A stretch of 64,000 bases of DNA from Azolla pinnata (GCA_037176905.1 JBBBWG010011112.1:54189-118188); one strand, 5' to 3'. Counted from the stretch's first letter, positions 1 to 11,414 are shown. The notes: a model not told the origin generated them from the sequence alone. Numbers and translations are program-made.

Positions 1-46
1 CATATAAAATGCTTAAAATGTTTTTTGTGAATATATTTGGGAAGAG

Positions 47-238
47 ATGAATACTATTCACTATTCTTCGTCCTCGGTATATAAAACAGTTGAACCGCAT
101 CAGCCATTGGATAGAGAACATAACTCTGAATTAAATGATAACCATCCATGTGAACTTGATAAAGCATATGATGGAAGTTTAATGATTTTCTATCACATCA
201 CGGGATTCAGAAGTGGCCATGTTAAGAAATCAAGGTAA
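47..238 (+). other. possible partial exon at window edge, unrecognised
   Basis: An open frame begins with an ATG at 47 and runs 63 codons to a stop that overlaps a plausible splice donor (AAATCAAG then GTAAAA, about 234-240). It could be an exon of a gene that starts outside the window, or chance. The encoded stretch is polar, with a Ser run near its start, and matches no family I know. No convincing downstream exon was found before 2.6 kb. Confidence 0.2.
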
Positions 239-1620
239 AATGCTGGAATCTCAATACTACATGTTTAATGAAATGTGGCAAAAGATAACCAAATGAACCA
301 CTCTTTCTCGCTATGTGTGTATGTGTTGTCTAACACAAGATTCAGCAAGACATCAAGCTAAAGCCTGAAAAAAGTTGAAAGATCAAAAGTCAAGATAGCT
401 TCTGCCTCTCTCTCGATGATTTGATCACGAAATTATCAAATTACATCATCACCAATCAGATGAAGAGCTAACAGAAATATCAGAAACATATGGAATGGAG
501 AGTAGAACCTCATCGGTTCTACACAAATAGTGCAAGCTTGCATTTCCAGCAGAAGAACAGAAAACCCTCGTTTGCAAACTGACAATCATATTAATATCTC
601 CTGTGAGCCCATGAAAGTGCAAAATGCGGACTCTGGATTCTCTTTCTAGTTTAGCAATCCAAATCATAAGATTGAAATAAAAATGGCAGGAAATATAATC
701 AAATCGACAAGAGAACCAGTAAAACCGATTTCAAACTGACGTAAGTACAAGTGGGCTCAATTTGGATTAAAGGAAAGATTCAGGACCCAGTCGAGAATCA
801 CCTGGAGAAGGAGGGTTAGCAAACCCTAGGTGGACGATGGCAGCAAACAGCCAGCAGAAGCTATTTCCACAAACAATGCATGGGGCATAGGGGCAAGAGG
901 GTTGAGCATCCGAAACTATTCTGATGTAGAGACGGATTGAGTGAGAGAAAGACAAGAGGGAGAGCTAGAACCACAGATCATTGGGTCTAAACTCTACCCA
1001 TTTGATTGGCATTCCTTATCTCCAAGGGAGTTCCAACAAGGCAGCCAATCTAGCCCAAGATACACCCATCATGCATCACTCGGTGTGATCCGATCCGTGG
1101 TGGGCACCGATCGATGGCGGAAACGGGGACACCGATCTGCTCAAGTGTGCATCTGCATGCACACATCTCTCCGATGTGTGGATTTTCCGCCCAGCTAGAT
1201 GTAGGTACAAGTTACGAAGTGCGATCGATGTCTGCCTCATCCCACGGGTGATGCCCGGAGAATCGTGAAACCGGAACCGCAGCACAGGGAAAAAGGACTC
1301 CTGTTTCAGCCGATCGTTCGGGCGCGAATTTGTAGCTACGGCCAAACTAACTATCGGCCATGCATCTCATCGGCTCGATCAGCATTGGGGCTCCAACAGA
1401 CGAGCTCGCGCCTCCACCGTTCTCGGTGTTCAAAGTCGTGGTTGCGAAACAGCGCGTGACGAGGCTGAGAACCCTCGCAATTTCGGAACAAGGTTGTTCT
1501 TCCTCAAAGCGGGTTATAAACCTAAACCCCTTCACGAGATCGTCGATGGGCCGCGGTTATAAACCTCCGAGTCCGAATTTCCGGAGCTGCAGAATCCGAA
1601 GAATCGGCATCAAACCGAAG
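239..1620. other. stretch without a recognisable gene
   Basis: Only short open frames occur on both strands. The minus strand at 449-667 and 767-955 holds frames of about 60-70 codons with no family resemblance; they could be untranslated exons of a minus-strand transcript. No RNA gene or repeat was recognised. Confidence 0.4.
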
Positions 1621-2150
1621 CATCCATCCATTCACCCAGATACATGCTCCACATGTATCCATACACAGCTTCCAATCCATGCATCACCTAGATACATACC
1701 CATATGCAACCATACCCATGCATACAATGTGCATGCATGCATGCATCCATCCATCAGCCAGATACATGCCCACATGTACCCATGCACAACATCCATCATC
1801 ACCCAGAGATACATACCCATATGTACCCATATCACAACATCCATGCATCCATCCATCATCCAACATGCAAACACATGCATGATGTATGTAGAATGCACAC
1901 ATACATATGCATTCATACACACACAACATCCATCCATCACCCAGACACATGCCCACATGTACCCATGCACAACATCCATCATCACCCAAAGATACATACC
2001 CATATCACAACATCCATCATCACCCAGAGATACATACCCACATGTACCCATACCACAACATCCATGCACCCATCCATCATCCAACATGCAAACACATGCA
2101 TGATGTATGTAGAATGCACACATACATATGCATTCATACACATTACTAGT
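1621..2150. repeat. CATCCATCA/ACATACCCA-rich higher-order tandem repeat
   Basis: The stretch is built from short shared words (CATCCATCATCACCCA, GATACATACCCA, CACATGTACCCATG) arranged in larger blocks. A block of about 65 bp containing CATGATGTATGTAGAATGCA occurs near 1860-1920 and again near 2080-2145, about 220 bp apart and nearly identical. The long open frames on both strands here are low-complexity artefacts of the repeat. Confidence 0.85.
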
Positions 2151-2160
2151 TTTCTGCACC

Positions 2161-2203
2161 TGAGAAGAAGAAAGAAGAAGAAGAAGAAAGAAGAAGAAGA
2201 AGA
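2161..2203. repeat. (GAA)n microsatellite
   Basis: Interrupted GAA/AAG triplets on the plus strand lie about 460 bp upstream of the ankyrin gene ATG. They may fall in its promoter or 5' untranslated region. Confidence 0.8.
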
Positions 2204-2662
2204 TAAGATTCTGCTCATCCTGTTCCGTTGCTGTTGAGGCCAGCGTTCGGTTCTGCCCTCTTCCGCCTTCCTTCTCCATCTTCCTTTTATCCCTTCCCTC
2301 GAGTTCTTGCTCCCCTCCAACAGATAGACAGTGAACCGGTGAAGAAAGCACTCAACACATTCCCACTGATTCCTTCACGAGCCGTTTTACTACTTCTCGT
2401 TTGATGGACTTTTGAGCTTATTCGTTCTATCGTTCCTTCGGGTTTTAGGGATTCGAGATCAACTGCCCGATTCATTCTTATTCAGGAATTGGTGCTGCTT
2501 TCTCATGCTCTTCGGGGATAATCACAGTTGAAGGAAATTTTGCGTAGTCCTAATTCTTTTTTTCCACTCGAAGGAAGATGAACAAATTCCTGAACCTCAA
2601 TTAATTAAGCAAACAGAAGGACGCAGTGGGTTTTTTTTTCTTCTTCTTTTTGGGACTGATTG

Positions 2663-5064
2663 ATGTGGTCGATGTTGCACCCGCTGCCATCGCGGATCCC
2701 CAACTCTGCCAAGGTTCACTCTGATCACTTGATTTGTGCTTTCAACAGCAGCTCCCATGGGAGATGGGTGCTCGAAAGGGATATCTTTGCTCTAAAGATC
2801 GAGAAAAGAAGAAAGTATGGCTCCGACACCTTGATATGTGCGTTTAAGAATAAGTCCCACGGGAGATGGGTGTTTGACAACGATGTCTTCGATATAAAGA
2901 TCGAGAAAAGAAGAAAACACGATGAAAGTAACCTTCTTGAAGCTACGGAGGATGAGATGGGTTTGATACCGGATGAATGGATCTCTTTACAAGCTGGCCT
3001 TCATATGTCGAGAGCAGAACGAAAGAGAGAAATCCGTCTTAAAGAGACAGAAGAAGCGGAGCTCAAGGCATTAAGATTGCGTCAGAAACGGGAACAGCTC
3101 AAAACAATATCGGGTTCATTTGATGCAAATGATGATGAATGTAGTGCATCTGATAGAACTCCAGAAATGCAACAAATCTCAGCTGCTGGGAAGAACAACC
3201 CTATCACACTCGAGAAGAGAAAACGAATGGTATGTTATACCTTCTATTTTCTGGCTAGGTGAGTGTTATGCAAGCTTTGATTCTACACTTCTAATTTCTG
3301 CAGAAAGAATCCGACTTTCAAATGTTAAACGAGGAGGAGAGGATTCGCTTGATACAGGTGACAGATTGGACCCAAATTCAGTGTGTAAGTTACTCCCTTT
3401 AATCTTTCTCAGCATTTGGTTCATAGTTTTCATGAACGAAATGCACAACTTTTCTTGATACCTAGTGTGTATACAATATGCAGGTACAAATGCATGCACG
3501 AAGTTCCGTATAGATATGCATACATATTCATGAATGTACATGCATATGAATAGAGACATGCGTGTTAAGATCGGCAATTTTTCTTATTAGCTTCATAAAT
3601 AAAACCACTGATGAAATTAGAAGATTTCAAATCATTCAAATTTGTGCTGATTGTAAGACGTTGATTCACTGAAATTGCTCCGCTCCCAAGATTTTGAATC
3701 AGTAAAATTGTTCCTTGGTGGATAAGTTACTTTGAATTCAGCAATATTTATGACTGTTTTAGTAGGTTTTTGTGAGACTTCAAGTTTCAATGGTTTTATA
3801 GGGGAAATGGCCTGTACTGCATACACTCGTATCCTCAGGACAATTCATTCTTTTGGACGAGCTACTAAGGTTAAAAATTGAATTGAATTCTGCTGATGAG
3901 GTATTTTGTTTTGTCATTCATTACTAATGCAAGAAATAAATTCAAATACTCATCCGTTGGGATATTTACCTAAAAACCCTTTTCTATTACACATGACAGC
4001 TGTGGGTAGAATACAAATTACCTTTTTTAAGGCATAATTTCTAAACATAATTAGGTCGGTATCTTGCCCTAAGGTATGTCTACACTGTGCAGGATGGATA
4101 TACTGCCATACAAAGAGCAGTGCTTGCTAGGAAGGAAACTGCTGTGAGCCAGTTACTGAGAGCAGGGGCAAGTATACATGTCTACGATAAGGTGAAGGTG
4201 CATTCATCTTAATAAAGCAGAATGAATAGATACATAATTTGCAGATCCACTTAAGGATTGCATTTTCTATCATAAGAAATTTCTGCATGATTGGAAATTT
4301 GAAGATAAAGATATGTTTTGGACAATGTGATACACGTATTGTGCACTTGAGGACAGATAGTGAAGAAAAAACAATCTTTGATTTGATGGCAGGATGGTGC
4401 TGGCTTGCTGCATTTAAGTGCTCAGACAGGCTCTTTAAACTTAGTGAGGTTATTTACTAAGCATGGTTTGGATGTTAATCAGTGCGACAAGGTATTTTTT
4501 TCATCAACTTTCTTGAAGGTCGACTTGCTAAACCCAAACCCTGAGCACTAAACTCTTGATTTTCCTGGTATATAGTTTGGCTGGACTCCACTCCATATTG
4601 CGACACTTGCAAGTAGAGAAGACATAGTCAGACATTTACTGATCAGTGGATCTAATAAAAGTTTGAGAACAAAGGTATGAATACGGAACCACACGGCCGA
4701 AATAGTTAGTAGTTTCGAACATTAAAATTCTAAACCCTGATCCTCAATGCCAAAACACTAAATCCCTTAAAGAGCGGTTATCATTCGTACAACCCCAATT
4801 TCTAAACCTTAAACCCTGAACTTTGGTCCCCAATCCCTAAACACCAAAAACCAAACACCAAATCATGGAACATAAACATTTTAAACCTCGATCCCTGAAG
4901 GAATCTTGTTGTTCTTTAACACTCTTTTATTCCAGAACGGACATACAGCGCTCGACATTTGTCTTGCATTAGGGAAAGGCTTTCGCACATATGCTGTTGC
5001 CAAGAGCCTAAAGCTACTGCCAAAGGTCGATGGGAAAACAAGAACAGAGGAACCAGTTGATTGA
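2663..5064 (+). CDS. EMB506/AKRP-like ankyrin-repeat protein, seven exons
   Basis: The exons I infer are 2663-3229, 3304-3384, 3802-3900, 4093-4191, 4393-4491, 4576-4674 and 4936-5064, all phase 0, giving 390 residues. The C-terminal half has five ankyrin units (starting GKWPVLHTL, DGYTAIQRA, DGAGLLHLS, FGWTPLHIA, NGHTALDIC), and the end (FRTYAVAKSLKLLPK) resembles the C-terminus of Arabidopsis EMB506, a plastid protein that pairs with AKRP and is needed for plastid differentiation and embryo development. The N-terminal 190 residues are charged and carry a 34-residue tandem duplication. The first ATG in frame was chosen. No clear transit peptide follows it, so an upstream exon could be missing and the plastid location is inferred from the family only. 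The N-terminal boundary is the least certain part. Confidence 0.85.
2723..2926 (+). repeat. 102-bp in-frame tandem duplication in the ankyrin gene
   Basis: Copies at 2723-2824 and 2825-2926 encode residues 21-54 and 55-88. Both read LICAF, then SHGRW, then KIEKRRK at the same spacing. They differ at many positions, so the duplication is not recent. Confidence 0.9.
4690..4920. repeat. degenerate AAACCCT-rich intron sequence
   Basis: The last intron of the ankyrin gene is full of telomere-like words on the plus strand (TAAACCCTGA, AAACCTTAAACCCTGAAC, AATCCCTAAACACC). A shorter patch lies near 4530-4555. This looks like a decayed interstitial telomere-type repeat. Confidence 0.5.
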
Positions 5065-7352
5065 CAGTTTAGCCTTCAACTTTCAGTTTTCACAATTGTG
5101 GCTATGTTTGAACAACCAAGTGTTGCAGTTTGATCTGTATAAATAGTTTAATCATCAACAGCGTGAATGAAATTGTGATGCAAAGAAATGGTGTTGAAAG
5201 GCGAGGATTAAGTGAAAGTTGCGCATGTAATTGGTTTTCCGGTGTTACTTGTGCAACTGTGAGATCAGATAAAGATGTTCAAATGAAGAGGAGTGATGGG
5301 AACACTCGGTGATCATGATGATATAGACAGTCATGATTTCATGGTTGTAAGAAGCAAGAATACTTCTAGAGAATGTGATGCTTACAGAGATCTCGAAATG
5401 AGAAGTTGTCTCGACAAGTTGGCATCACATGCTTACAGAGAATACTTGTATCCAGTTTGTAACATGTTTTCCTATAGAAATGAGAACAAAGTTTTTAGTA
5501 GCTGCCTTTTGCTGTAACATATAATGCCTTCCACCCCCTTCTGCCCCTTCATTTGGTTAGCTCATCAAATTGGCCAGCATATGGAAGTGCAAAAGAATAT
5601 ACAAAAACTTGGTCATGAAATTCATTTTTTTCCCCTTTATTAATACAGTCGATCATGTTGGCAATTCTACGTAGCAGGGTGGCATTAAGCTTTATGAAGA
5701 TCAAAATGATTTTGCCATGTTTGAAAGGTTTATTGAGAGACAATTGTGAAGTTTAGATTGTGTTTGATGCTGCTATGAAATTCCTCTAGCAGTAAAACAG
5801 ACCAGAATTTGTCTCAAATGTTTGAAGTTATATGATGCATTGGTCCATCCTATTGGGATTTGGAGCTTCCTCTAAATGATCCGTAAACAGGCGGTCTTTG
5901 AATTTGAGAAACTTAAAGGGGAGGATAATCGTTTTATGACAAAATAGGAAGGGATAAGTCTTGTCATTTATCATGCATTTAAATGTATGATGGGGCACTG
6001 TTCAGGATCTAAATTGGCACTTATCCCCGTATGGTATAAGGTTCTTGATTATACAAGAGGTGATGGGCATATTTCTAGTACAATCGACTCCATTAACTTC
6101 AAAATCAAAGGTATGATCTTTGATGGGCATATTTCTAGCACTCCGTTAACTTCAAAATCAAAGGTGTGATCTTTGATGGGCATATTTCTAGCACAATTGA
6201 CTCCATTTAACTTCAAAATCAAAGGTGCATATGAAGTTTCTTCCATCCATCCGTAATGAACAGTAAATGCATACTCATAACATTACCATAGGCATGAACA
6301 AAAAACCCTTAGTCTATGCCCTAATCTGATACCAGATCTACGCCTAGGTGACAAAACTTGGGAGGGGAACCCATATGGAACTACGTCCTTTCAGCAGCAG
6401 AAGCTACATGATGCACGCAGTCTTTGTGTACAAGAAAGTAGGTCACTATACATAGCACCTGAGCATGTAATTGGTGGTGGAGAATAACCAGTGTGGGGGT
6501 AACCCTTAGTTTGTATCCAAATTCAGAAAACTATGTATTTTCTGCATCGATTGTTTTATCATCGAGGGAGAATGCAAGAGTAGCATAAAGCATTGGGGCC
6601 ATTTGCTAGAACAGCCTCCAGGTGATATCGATAGCGGAGAGCGAGGTCCCCGTTAGGTTAATGAGTGGTTAGTGGTATGATATGTAGGGGGCAGCACGAA
6701 ATGGATTTGCTGCGCATTATTTCGTGCCAGGATAAGGGCAATTTCATTGATTTTCTGCACAGGATTAGTGGCCACTGTGAGCTTTGCTGAACTACTGTAA
6801 CGCTACTTATTGGGCTGCTCACACTTCTTCCTCCATGGATCTTCCTGCTCTGATTTGGCTTCTAGTGGTGTCTCGGAGACCCTCGGATTTGGAATGATTC
6901 CACTAGAAAGCAGTATGCTTTTTGGAGGCGCTGATGGATTATCTGAATCTCAGTTCTCCTGCGATTTCTTACACATATGGAACAACAACAAACACAAGGT
7001 AACCATTGATGTACATGAATTTCGCTCTCCATATCTGCAAATGTAGCGTATTTGTGGGGATATATGCATGCACGCACGCATTTATGTTTGTATGGACTAA
7101 TGTTTTCATGCGTACTCTCATGCATATGAATGTTTGTTAACATATTGCATGTTGAAGATTGGTTGGATATTATACAACACTGATCTTGAATAAGATGAAA
7201 CTCACAATGCCAATTATTATGGGTTAAGAGATATGCATTGCAAAAACGGTCTAGAGGTGTGTATGTATGTCTAGTTATATGTATGGGTGCGTCGGTGTAT
7301 ATATTTTTGGTATATGTTTATGTATCTCTATATAGTTATAGATATATACAAC
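5065..7352. other. intergenic between ankyrin and PPR genes
   Basis: No gene was recognised; open frames are short. The stretch holds a three-copy tandem repeat (listed separately). Near 7250-7350 TATGTA-rich sequence precedes the PPR start and probably belongs to its 5' untranslated region or an intron. Confidence 0.5.
6061..6226. repeat. three-copy tandem repeat, unit 54-60 bp
   Basis: Copies begin at 6061, 6121 and 6175, each starting TGATGGGCATATTTCTAG and ending CTTCAAAATCAAAGG. The middle copy lacks 6 bp. Confidence 0.9.
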
Positions 7353-9041
7353 ATGCCCTATGATGTCTCTTGCTTCTTGGAATACATTCAAATTCAGCAC
7401 AGCGAAGCAAGACATTTGATAAGGTTTTCCCTTGCATTCAGAAACAAACGGATTGAATCTCCATTGTGGATGGATAATGCAAATAGCCTGGATCCTGGGA
7501 TAACAAGTCTTGGGTCGAAATACAAAGTATTTCAAGATACATGGTCTCGGGTCCTGGATGATGATAAACCCAAATCAGGTCATCGACAGAACATTATGAA
7601 AAATTTCGATAAAGCTGAGAGAAATATCATGGTAATCAATGGGCATAATTTTCTTCCAGATCATGCAAAAGGTGAGGATTTGGTAAACCAGACTTCTAGT
7701 CTTATTCTAGATTGTGAATCAGAAGGAGAAAAGGTCATGATAATTAGTAAGAATAATGATCTTCAAGACCATGGAAAAGATGGCGATAAAAAGGAAGGGG
7801 ACAATCTTTCTCAAGAGCATGTCTTGGGTAAGGAGACAACCATGTTAACCGGTGGCATAAATTATTGTGGGGATCATAGTGAGATTGATGATACGGTGAT
7901 TCCTGATTATGTTAACTGTGATGGTAGCAAGCATGAGGGTAATACGCCCATTGTAACTCATGGCTGTAGCTCTCTTCAAGATCGTGGCAAGTGTGAGAAT
8001 AAGCTCAACGGGGGTAATCGTCTTCAAGTTTCACAGAGAGAAGCGAATAATAAGAAGAATGTAACTCATGGGCTTAATCTTCCCCGAGGCCTTCACAGTT
8101 CTCTTATGAGTGCAATCAAGTCTTGCACAAAGAGGAAGGACCTGGAGGAGGCTAAAAAGTTACATTTAGAGGCTTTGCAGATGAAACTGTTCCCAGAAGA
8201 TGTATATGTAAGCACTGCCATACTTACTATGTACACAAAATGCGGCGCTCTCGGAGAAGCTCAAAAAGTTTTTGACGAGCTCAGAGTCAAGGATGTGGTA
8301 TCGTGGAGTGCACTCATCTGTGGATATGTTCAACATGGATTCAATGATAAAGCTTTGAAGTGCTTTCAGCAAATGCAGGATGAACATGTCTCCCCGAATG
8401 ATGTTACTTTTATTTGCATCGTAAAAGCTTGTGGGAGGAGCGAAGATGTAGAAATGGGGCGAGAAATACACGAGCAGGCGAAGAAATTAGGGTTACTGGA
8501 AAAGAATACATCGCTTGCTACGGCATTTGTGGACATGTATGCAAAATGTGGCCTCCTTGGAAAGGCGAGAGAAGTATTTGAAGAGCTTCCGAGGCGTGAT
8601 GTCATAGCATGGACTGCTCTCATCGCTGGATATGCCCAACGGGGCCTTGGCTCCGAATCCTTGAAATGTTTCGCGCGGATGAGAGATGAAGGAATCCGTC
8701 CGAATGCCATCACTTTCACGGCCATTTTGCAAGCTTGCGCGAGCTTGGGATACGTCGAGCTGGCCAAGGAGATACACGCGGAGGCAAAGAGGATGGGGTA
8801 TCTAGCAAAAGAGCTTGCTCTAAGTACAACCTTAATGGGCGTATATTTTGAGAACGGCGTGGTCGGAAAGGTACGAGAAGTTTTCGATGACCTTATTGAA
8901 CGAGACGTCGTAGCTTGGAATGCGCTCGTATCTGGGTATTCGCAGAATGGGCTCGGCCGTGAAGCTTTGGAGTGCTTCAGAAGAATGCTGGAAGAGGGCG
9001 TGTTACCGGATGCAATCACAGCCCCGCATGTATCTCAATGA
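7353..9041 (+). CDS. PLS-class pentatricopeptide repeat protein, C-terminally truncated
   Basis: A single open frame of 562 codons runs from the ATG at 7353; in-frame ATGs at 7314 and 7320 are alternatives. The first 245 residues are hydrophilic and hold about four imperfect units around a LQDHGK-like core (near 7660, 7770, 7875, 7975). From about 8080 two full PLS triplets and part of a third follow, with hallmark words (AILTMYTKCG, VVSWSALICGYVQHG, TAFVDMYAKCG, VIAWTALIAGYAQ, VVAWNALVSGYSQ). Such proteins bind organellar RNA and take part in editing or processing. The frame ends just after a PPR start (GVLPDAIT) with six unrelated residues, so no E or DYW domain is present. The C-terminal remnant just downstream shows this is a broken gene. 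The wording resembles fern PPR proteins. Whether the product still works is unknown. Confidence 0.85.
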   Translation: MPYDVSCFLEYIQIQHSEARHLIRFSLAFRNKRIESPLWMDNANSLDPGITSLGSKYKVFQDTWSRVLDDDKPKSGHRQNIMKNFDKAERNIMVINGHNFLPDHAKGEDLVNQTSSLILDCESEGEKVMIISKNNDLQDHGKDGDKKEGDNLSQEHVLGKETTMLTGGINYCGDHSEIDDTVIPDYVNCDGSKHEGNTPIVTHGCSSLQDRGKCENKLNGGNRLQVSQREANNKKNVTHGLNLPRGLHSSLMSAIKSCTKRKDLEEAKKLHLEALQMKLFPEDVYVSTAILTMYTKCGALGEAQKVFDELRVKDVVSWSALICGYVQHGFNDKALKCFQQMQDEHVSPNDVTFICIVKACGRSEDVEMGREIHEQAKKLGLLEKNTSLATAFVDMYAKCGLLGKAREVFEELPRRDVIAWTALIAGYAQRGLGSESLKCFARMRDEGIRPNAITFTAILQACASLGYVELAKEIHAEAKRMGYLAKELALSTTLMGVYFENGVVGKVREVFDDLIERDVVAWNALVSGYSQNGLGREALECFRRMLEEGVLPDAITAPHVSQ

Positions 9042-9162
9042 GGCATTCTCGCAGTCGCTAGATTTGGATAAGGCTTGCTCTGTTGCCTACCTGTGCATGG
9101 CGAATATCTGCGCTTCCTTCGATCGAGCAGAGCATGATGAGCCTTCTGCTGTTGATCAGTAA
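9028..9162 (+). pseudogene. displaced C-terminal fragment of the PPR gene
   Basis: In the +1 frame relative to the PPR reading frame, codons from 9028 to the TAA at 9160-9162 encode LDLDKACSVAYLCMANICAS. This closely resembles the segment that follows the last PPR motifs in PLS proteins of ferns (LDKACAAAYVCMANIYA, recalled from memory). The intervening part expected after GVLPDAIT, a few hundred bases, is absent. An internal deletion plus frame change at about 9020-9035 explains this. Confidence 0.65.
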
Positions 9163-9229
9163 GTAAAACAAAGAGAACCCAAGAGAGCCAAGTGAGCTGG
9201 TGGTCTGGGCTAGGTAGGTGTTTTTAGCC

Positions 9230-9880
9230 CCCTTTGAAGCAACACAGTTTGTATGCCTTTCAGAGACATACAAACTCTGTTGAAAAGCTAACATTTGAGT
9301 TTCACAATTGCATGGAAGGCAAGGCAGTAAGTAAGGTGCTGAAACCTCTACTCTCTTTGAGCTTGATGGAGCAAGCTGAGGTGTACAAAAAACCAAAGAC
9401 AAACAAAACAAGCTCTGCTGCCAAGCCAACATTGGGCATCACAATTGCATGCTACTGTGGGAAGGCAAGAAGCAGGTACTGAAACCTCCACTCTCTGAGC
9501 TTGATGGGGCTGAGGGGTACAAAAAAAACCATCCATGTAATGTATCTTTCAGAGGCTAACTGCTAACAAGCTAACAGTTGGCATCACAAATGCATGGAAG
9601 GCAAAGCAGCAAGGTGCTGTAACCTCCTTTCTCTGAGCTTGATGGGGCTGACTGCAAACAAGCTAACATTTGGCATCACAAATGCATGGAAGGTAAAGCA
9701 GTAACGTGCTGAAACCTCTACTCTTTGAGCTTGATGATGCTGAGGGGTACAGAAAACCATGCGTCCATCTGTGTCTTTCAGAGGCAAACTGGTAACAAGA
9801 TAAACCTTTAGCATCACCAAGCAAAGCAGTTAGGTACTGAAAACTCTACTCTTTGAGCTTGATGGAGCTGGGGGTCACAA
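9230..9880. repeat. imperfect tandem array, about five units of 75-130 bp
   Basis: Units share GCATCACAA(T/A)TGCATG, GCAAAGCAGTA, CTGAAACCTCTACTCT, GAGCTTGATGG(G/A)GCTGA and GGGGTACA. Copies lie near 9300-9400, 9430-9530, 9580-9650, 9675-9765 and 9810-9880. It lies just downstream of the broken PPR gene. Confidence 0.85.
9244..9280. repeat. short inverted repeat
   Basis: ACAGTTTGTATG (9244-9255) faces CATACAAACTCTGT (9267-9280) across an 11-bp loop, with one bulged base. It could fold as a hairpin; no function is evident. Confidence 0.6.
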
Positions 9881-11414
9881 TGATATGTATATATACATAT
9901 GCTTTCACATTTTATGTCAGGATTATGGTCTTTGAAATCGAGGTTCACCTGTTTACTAGTTGCTTGCTTCCATTGACAGGGTAAAGAAAGCCATGAAAAC
10001 AAGACAGGGTCCCTCATTTAAGAGAGGGAAAAACAGAGTTAAACCTTGGCTGTAGTAGGGTAAGGAGACATTGGCCGTATCCAGTGGACATGGAATCTGC
10101 TATATATTCTTTCGATCAGTTAAGCTGCAACCAAAATCCAGTTCCCATGATGCAAAAATGTTAGTTTGCATAAATAATGTAACACTAAGCATTCACGATT
10201 TGGAATATAGATCTATTCGTCTAGAGCTGGCGGATTCATTACTATTGAACTCTTCCCATGATGCAAAAATGTTGGTTTGCATAATGTACACTAAGTTTCA
10301 TGTTGGAATAGATCTATGTATCTGTCAATAGTTGGTGGAGCTGACGGTTGTATATATAAAGAACTCGAAGTATTGTACAGCGATGTTTTTTGTAGGTGCT
10401 CTGATCGTAGAACTATCAGGTCCATATCGAGAAGCTTCCAATCTTCGAAGCTTCGAGTAGGGAACTGATGTTAGTCTTTCAATTCAGTTTTACGAAGAAT
10501 CAACCATGACAGGTATCAGAACATAGCTCTGCATCAGAGGACATGACCTGCATCAGAAACCTGCTGATGGGGTATATCAGGTTAGAAACCATATTGACAA
10601 TGTTTGTTTAGCTCCCTAATTGCCTTCCTCCATCTCTATACGAGATGGAATGTTGGTGATGCAAATACACCGATCAGCAGATATGCTCTCCAAATCGCCT
10701 CAGCCAGAATGTGGTCACTTTCATTCATGGCCATGCTCGTGCTTCAATTCCAATGACAGACGAGAGAATGCTTGTACAAGTTCAATGGCAAGAGAGAGAT
10801 GTATTAACAGCATACCGAGGTAAATGTGTCAAATCAATCTTCTCTTAGAGCCAGGTGACAGGTCTGCGTGTATATACATATAAAGCCCAAGACATGATGA
10901 AGTCAGTACCCCAGCTGTCGGTTGCAATATTCTGGTCCCATGAAGCAGAACCAAAACTGTGCTGATGCTTCATGTAACAGTCAAAAATGGAGGTGAGACT
11001 TACCATACCACCTGTGAAAATACATTTGTATGGAAAAAATCTGCAAGCACACACACTGCCTGCCCATTCAATTCATAGAAACATGTAAAGTTTTGTAAGA
11101 GGAGGCATCATGCAAATACAGATTAGGTGTTTTCGGAGAAACAAGAAAAAATGGCTCTAGTTCCCACCTTTTCTGAAGGAAATAAATCTCGATACTCAAA
11201 ATCTCGATAAATGGACGTAAAAACGTTTTGCCCCTCTCAGCATTGCAGATTTTAGAGGCTCTTATATTGCAAAGCCAGCCCAAAGATTGATTGAACACAA
11301 TAATGTAGATGTAACGACGGACAAACAGACGCATACCTGCAGATTCTTTTTAATGCATTTTGCTCGGAACTAAGCCCAAAGTTTGTTGTTAATCCTGAGA
11401 TTAGAGTAGAGGGC
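9881..11414. other. intergenic, no gene recognised
   Basis: Apart from the two-copy repeat at 10.13-10.32 kb nothing was recognised. On the minus strand at 11068-11334 a frame reads YFLQKRWEL, vaguely like the FLxKRxxR core of a Jas motif, but its surroundings do not match and I do not attach it to the TIFY gene. Confidence 0.4.
10133..10320. repeat. two-copy direct repeat, about 70 bp, 113 bp apart
   Basis: CCCATGATGCAAAAATGTTAG at about 10144 recurs near 10256 with one change. Both copies continue through TTTGCATAA, ACACTAAG and GGAATA(TA)GATCTAT. Confidence 0.85.

Noticed and set aside
1360-2351. Open frames of 247 and 239 codons with Cys/His-rich repeats
   Set aside because: The apparent His/Thr/Cys pattern comes from the CATCCATC/ACATAC repeat and has no family features.
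11068-11334. Jas-like motif as a final exon of the TIFY8-like gene
   Set aside because: Only FLQKR-like residues match, the surrounding motif is absent, and TIFY8 proteins are not expected to have a Jas domain.
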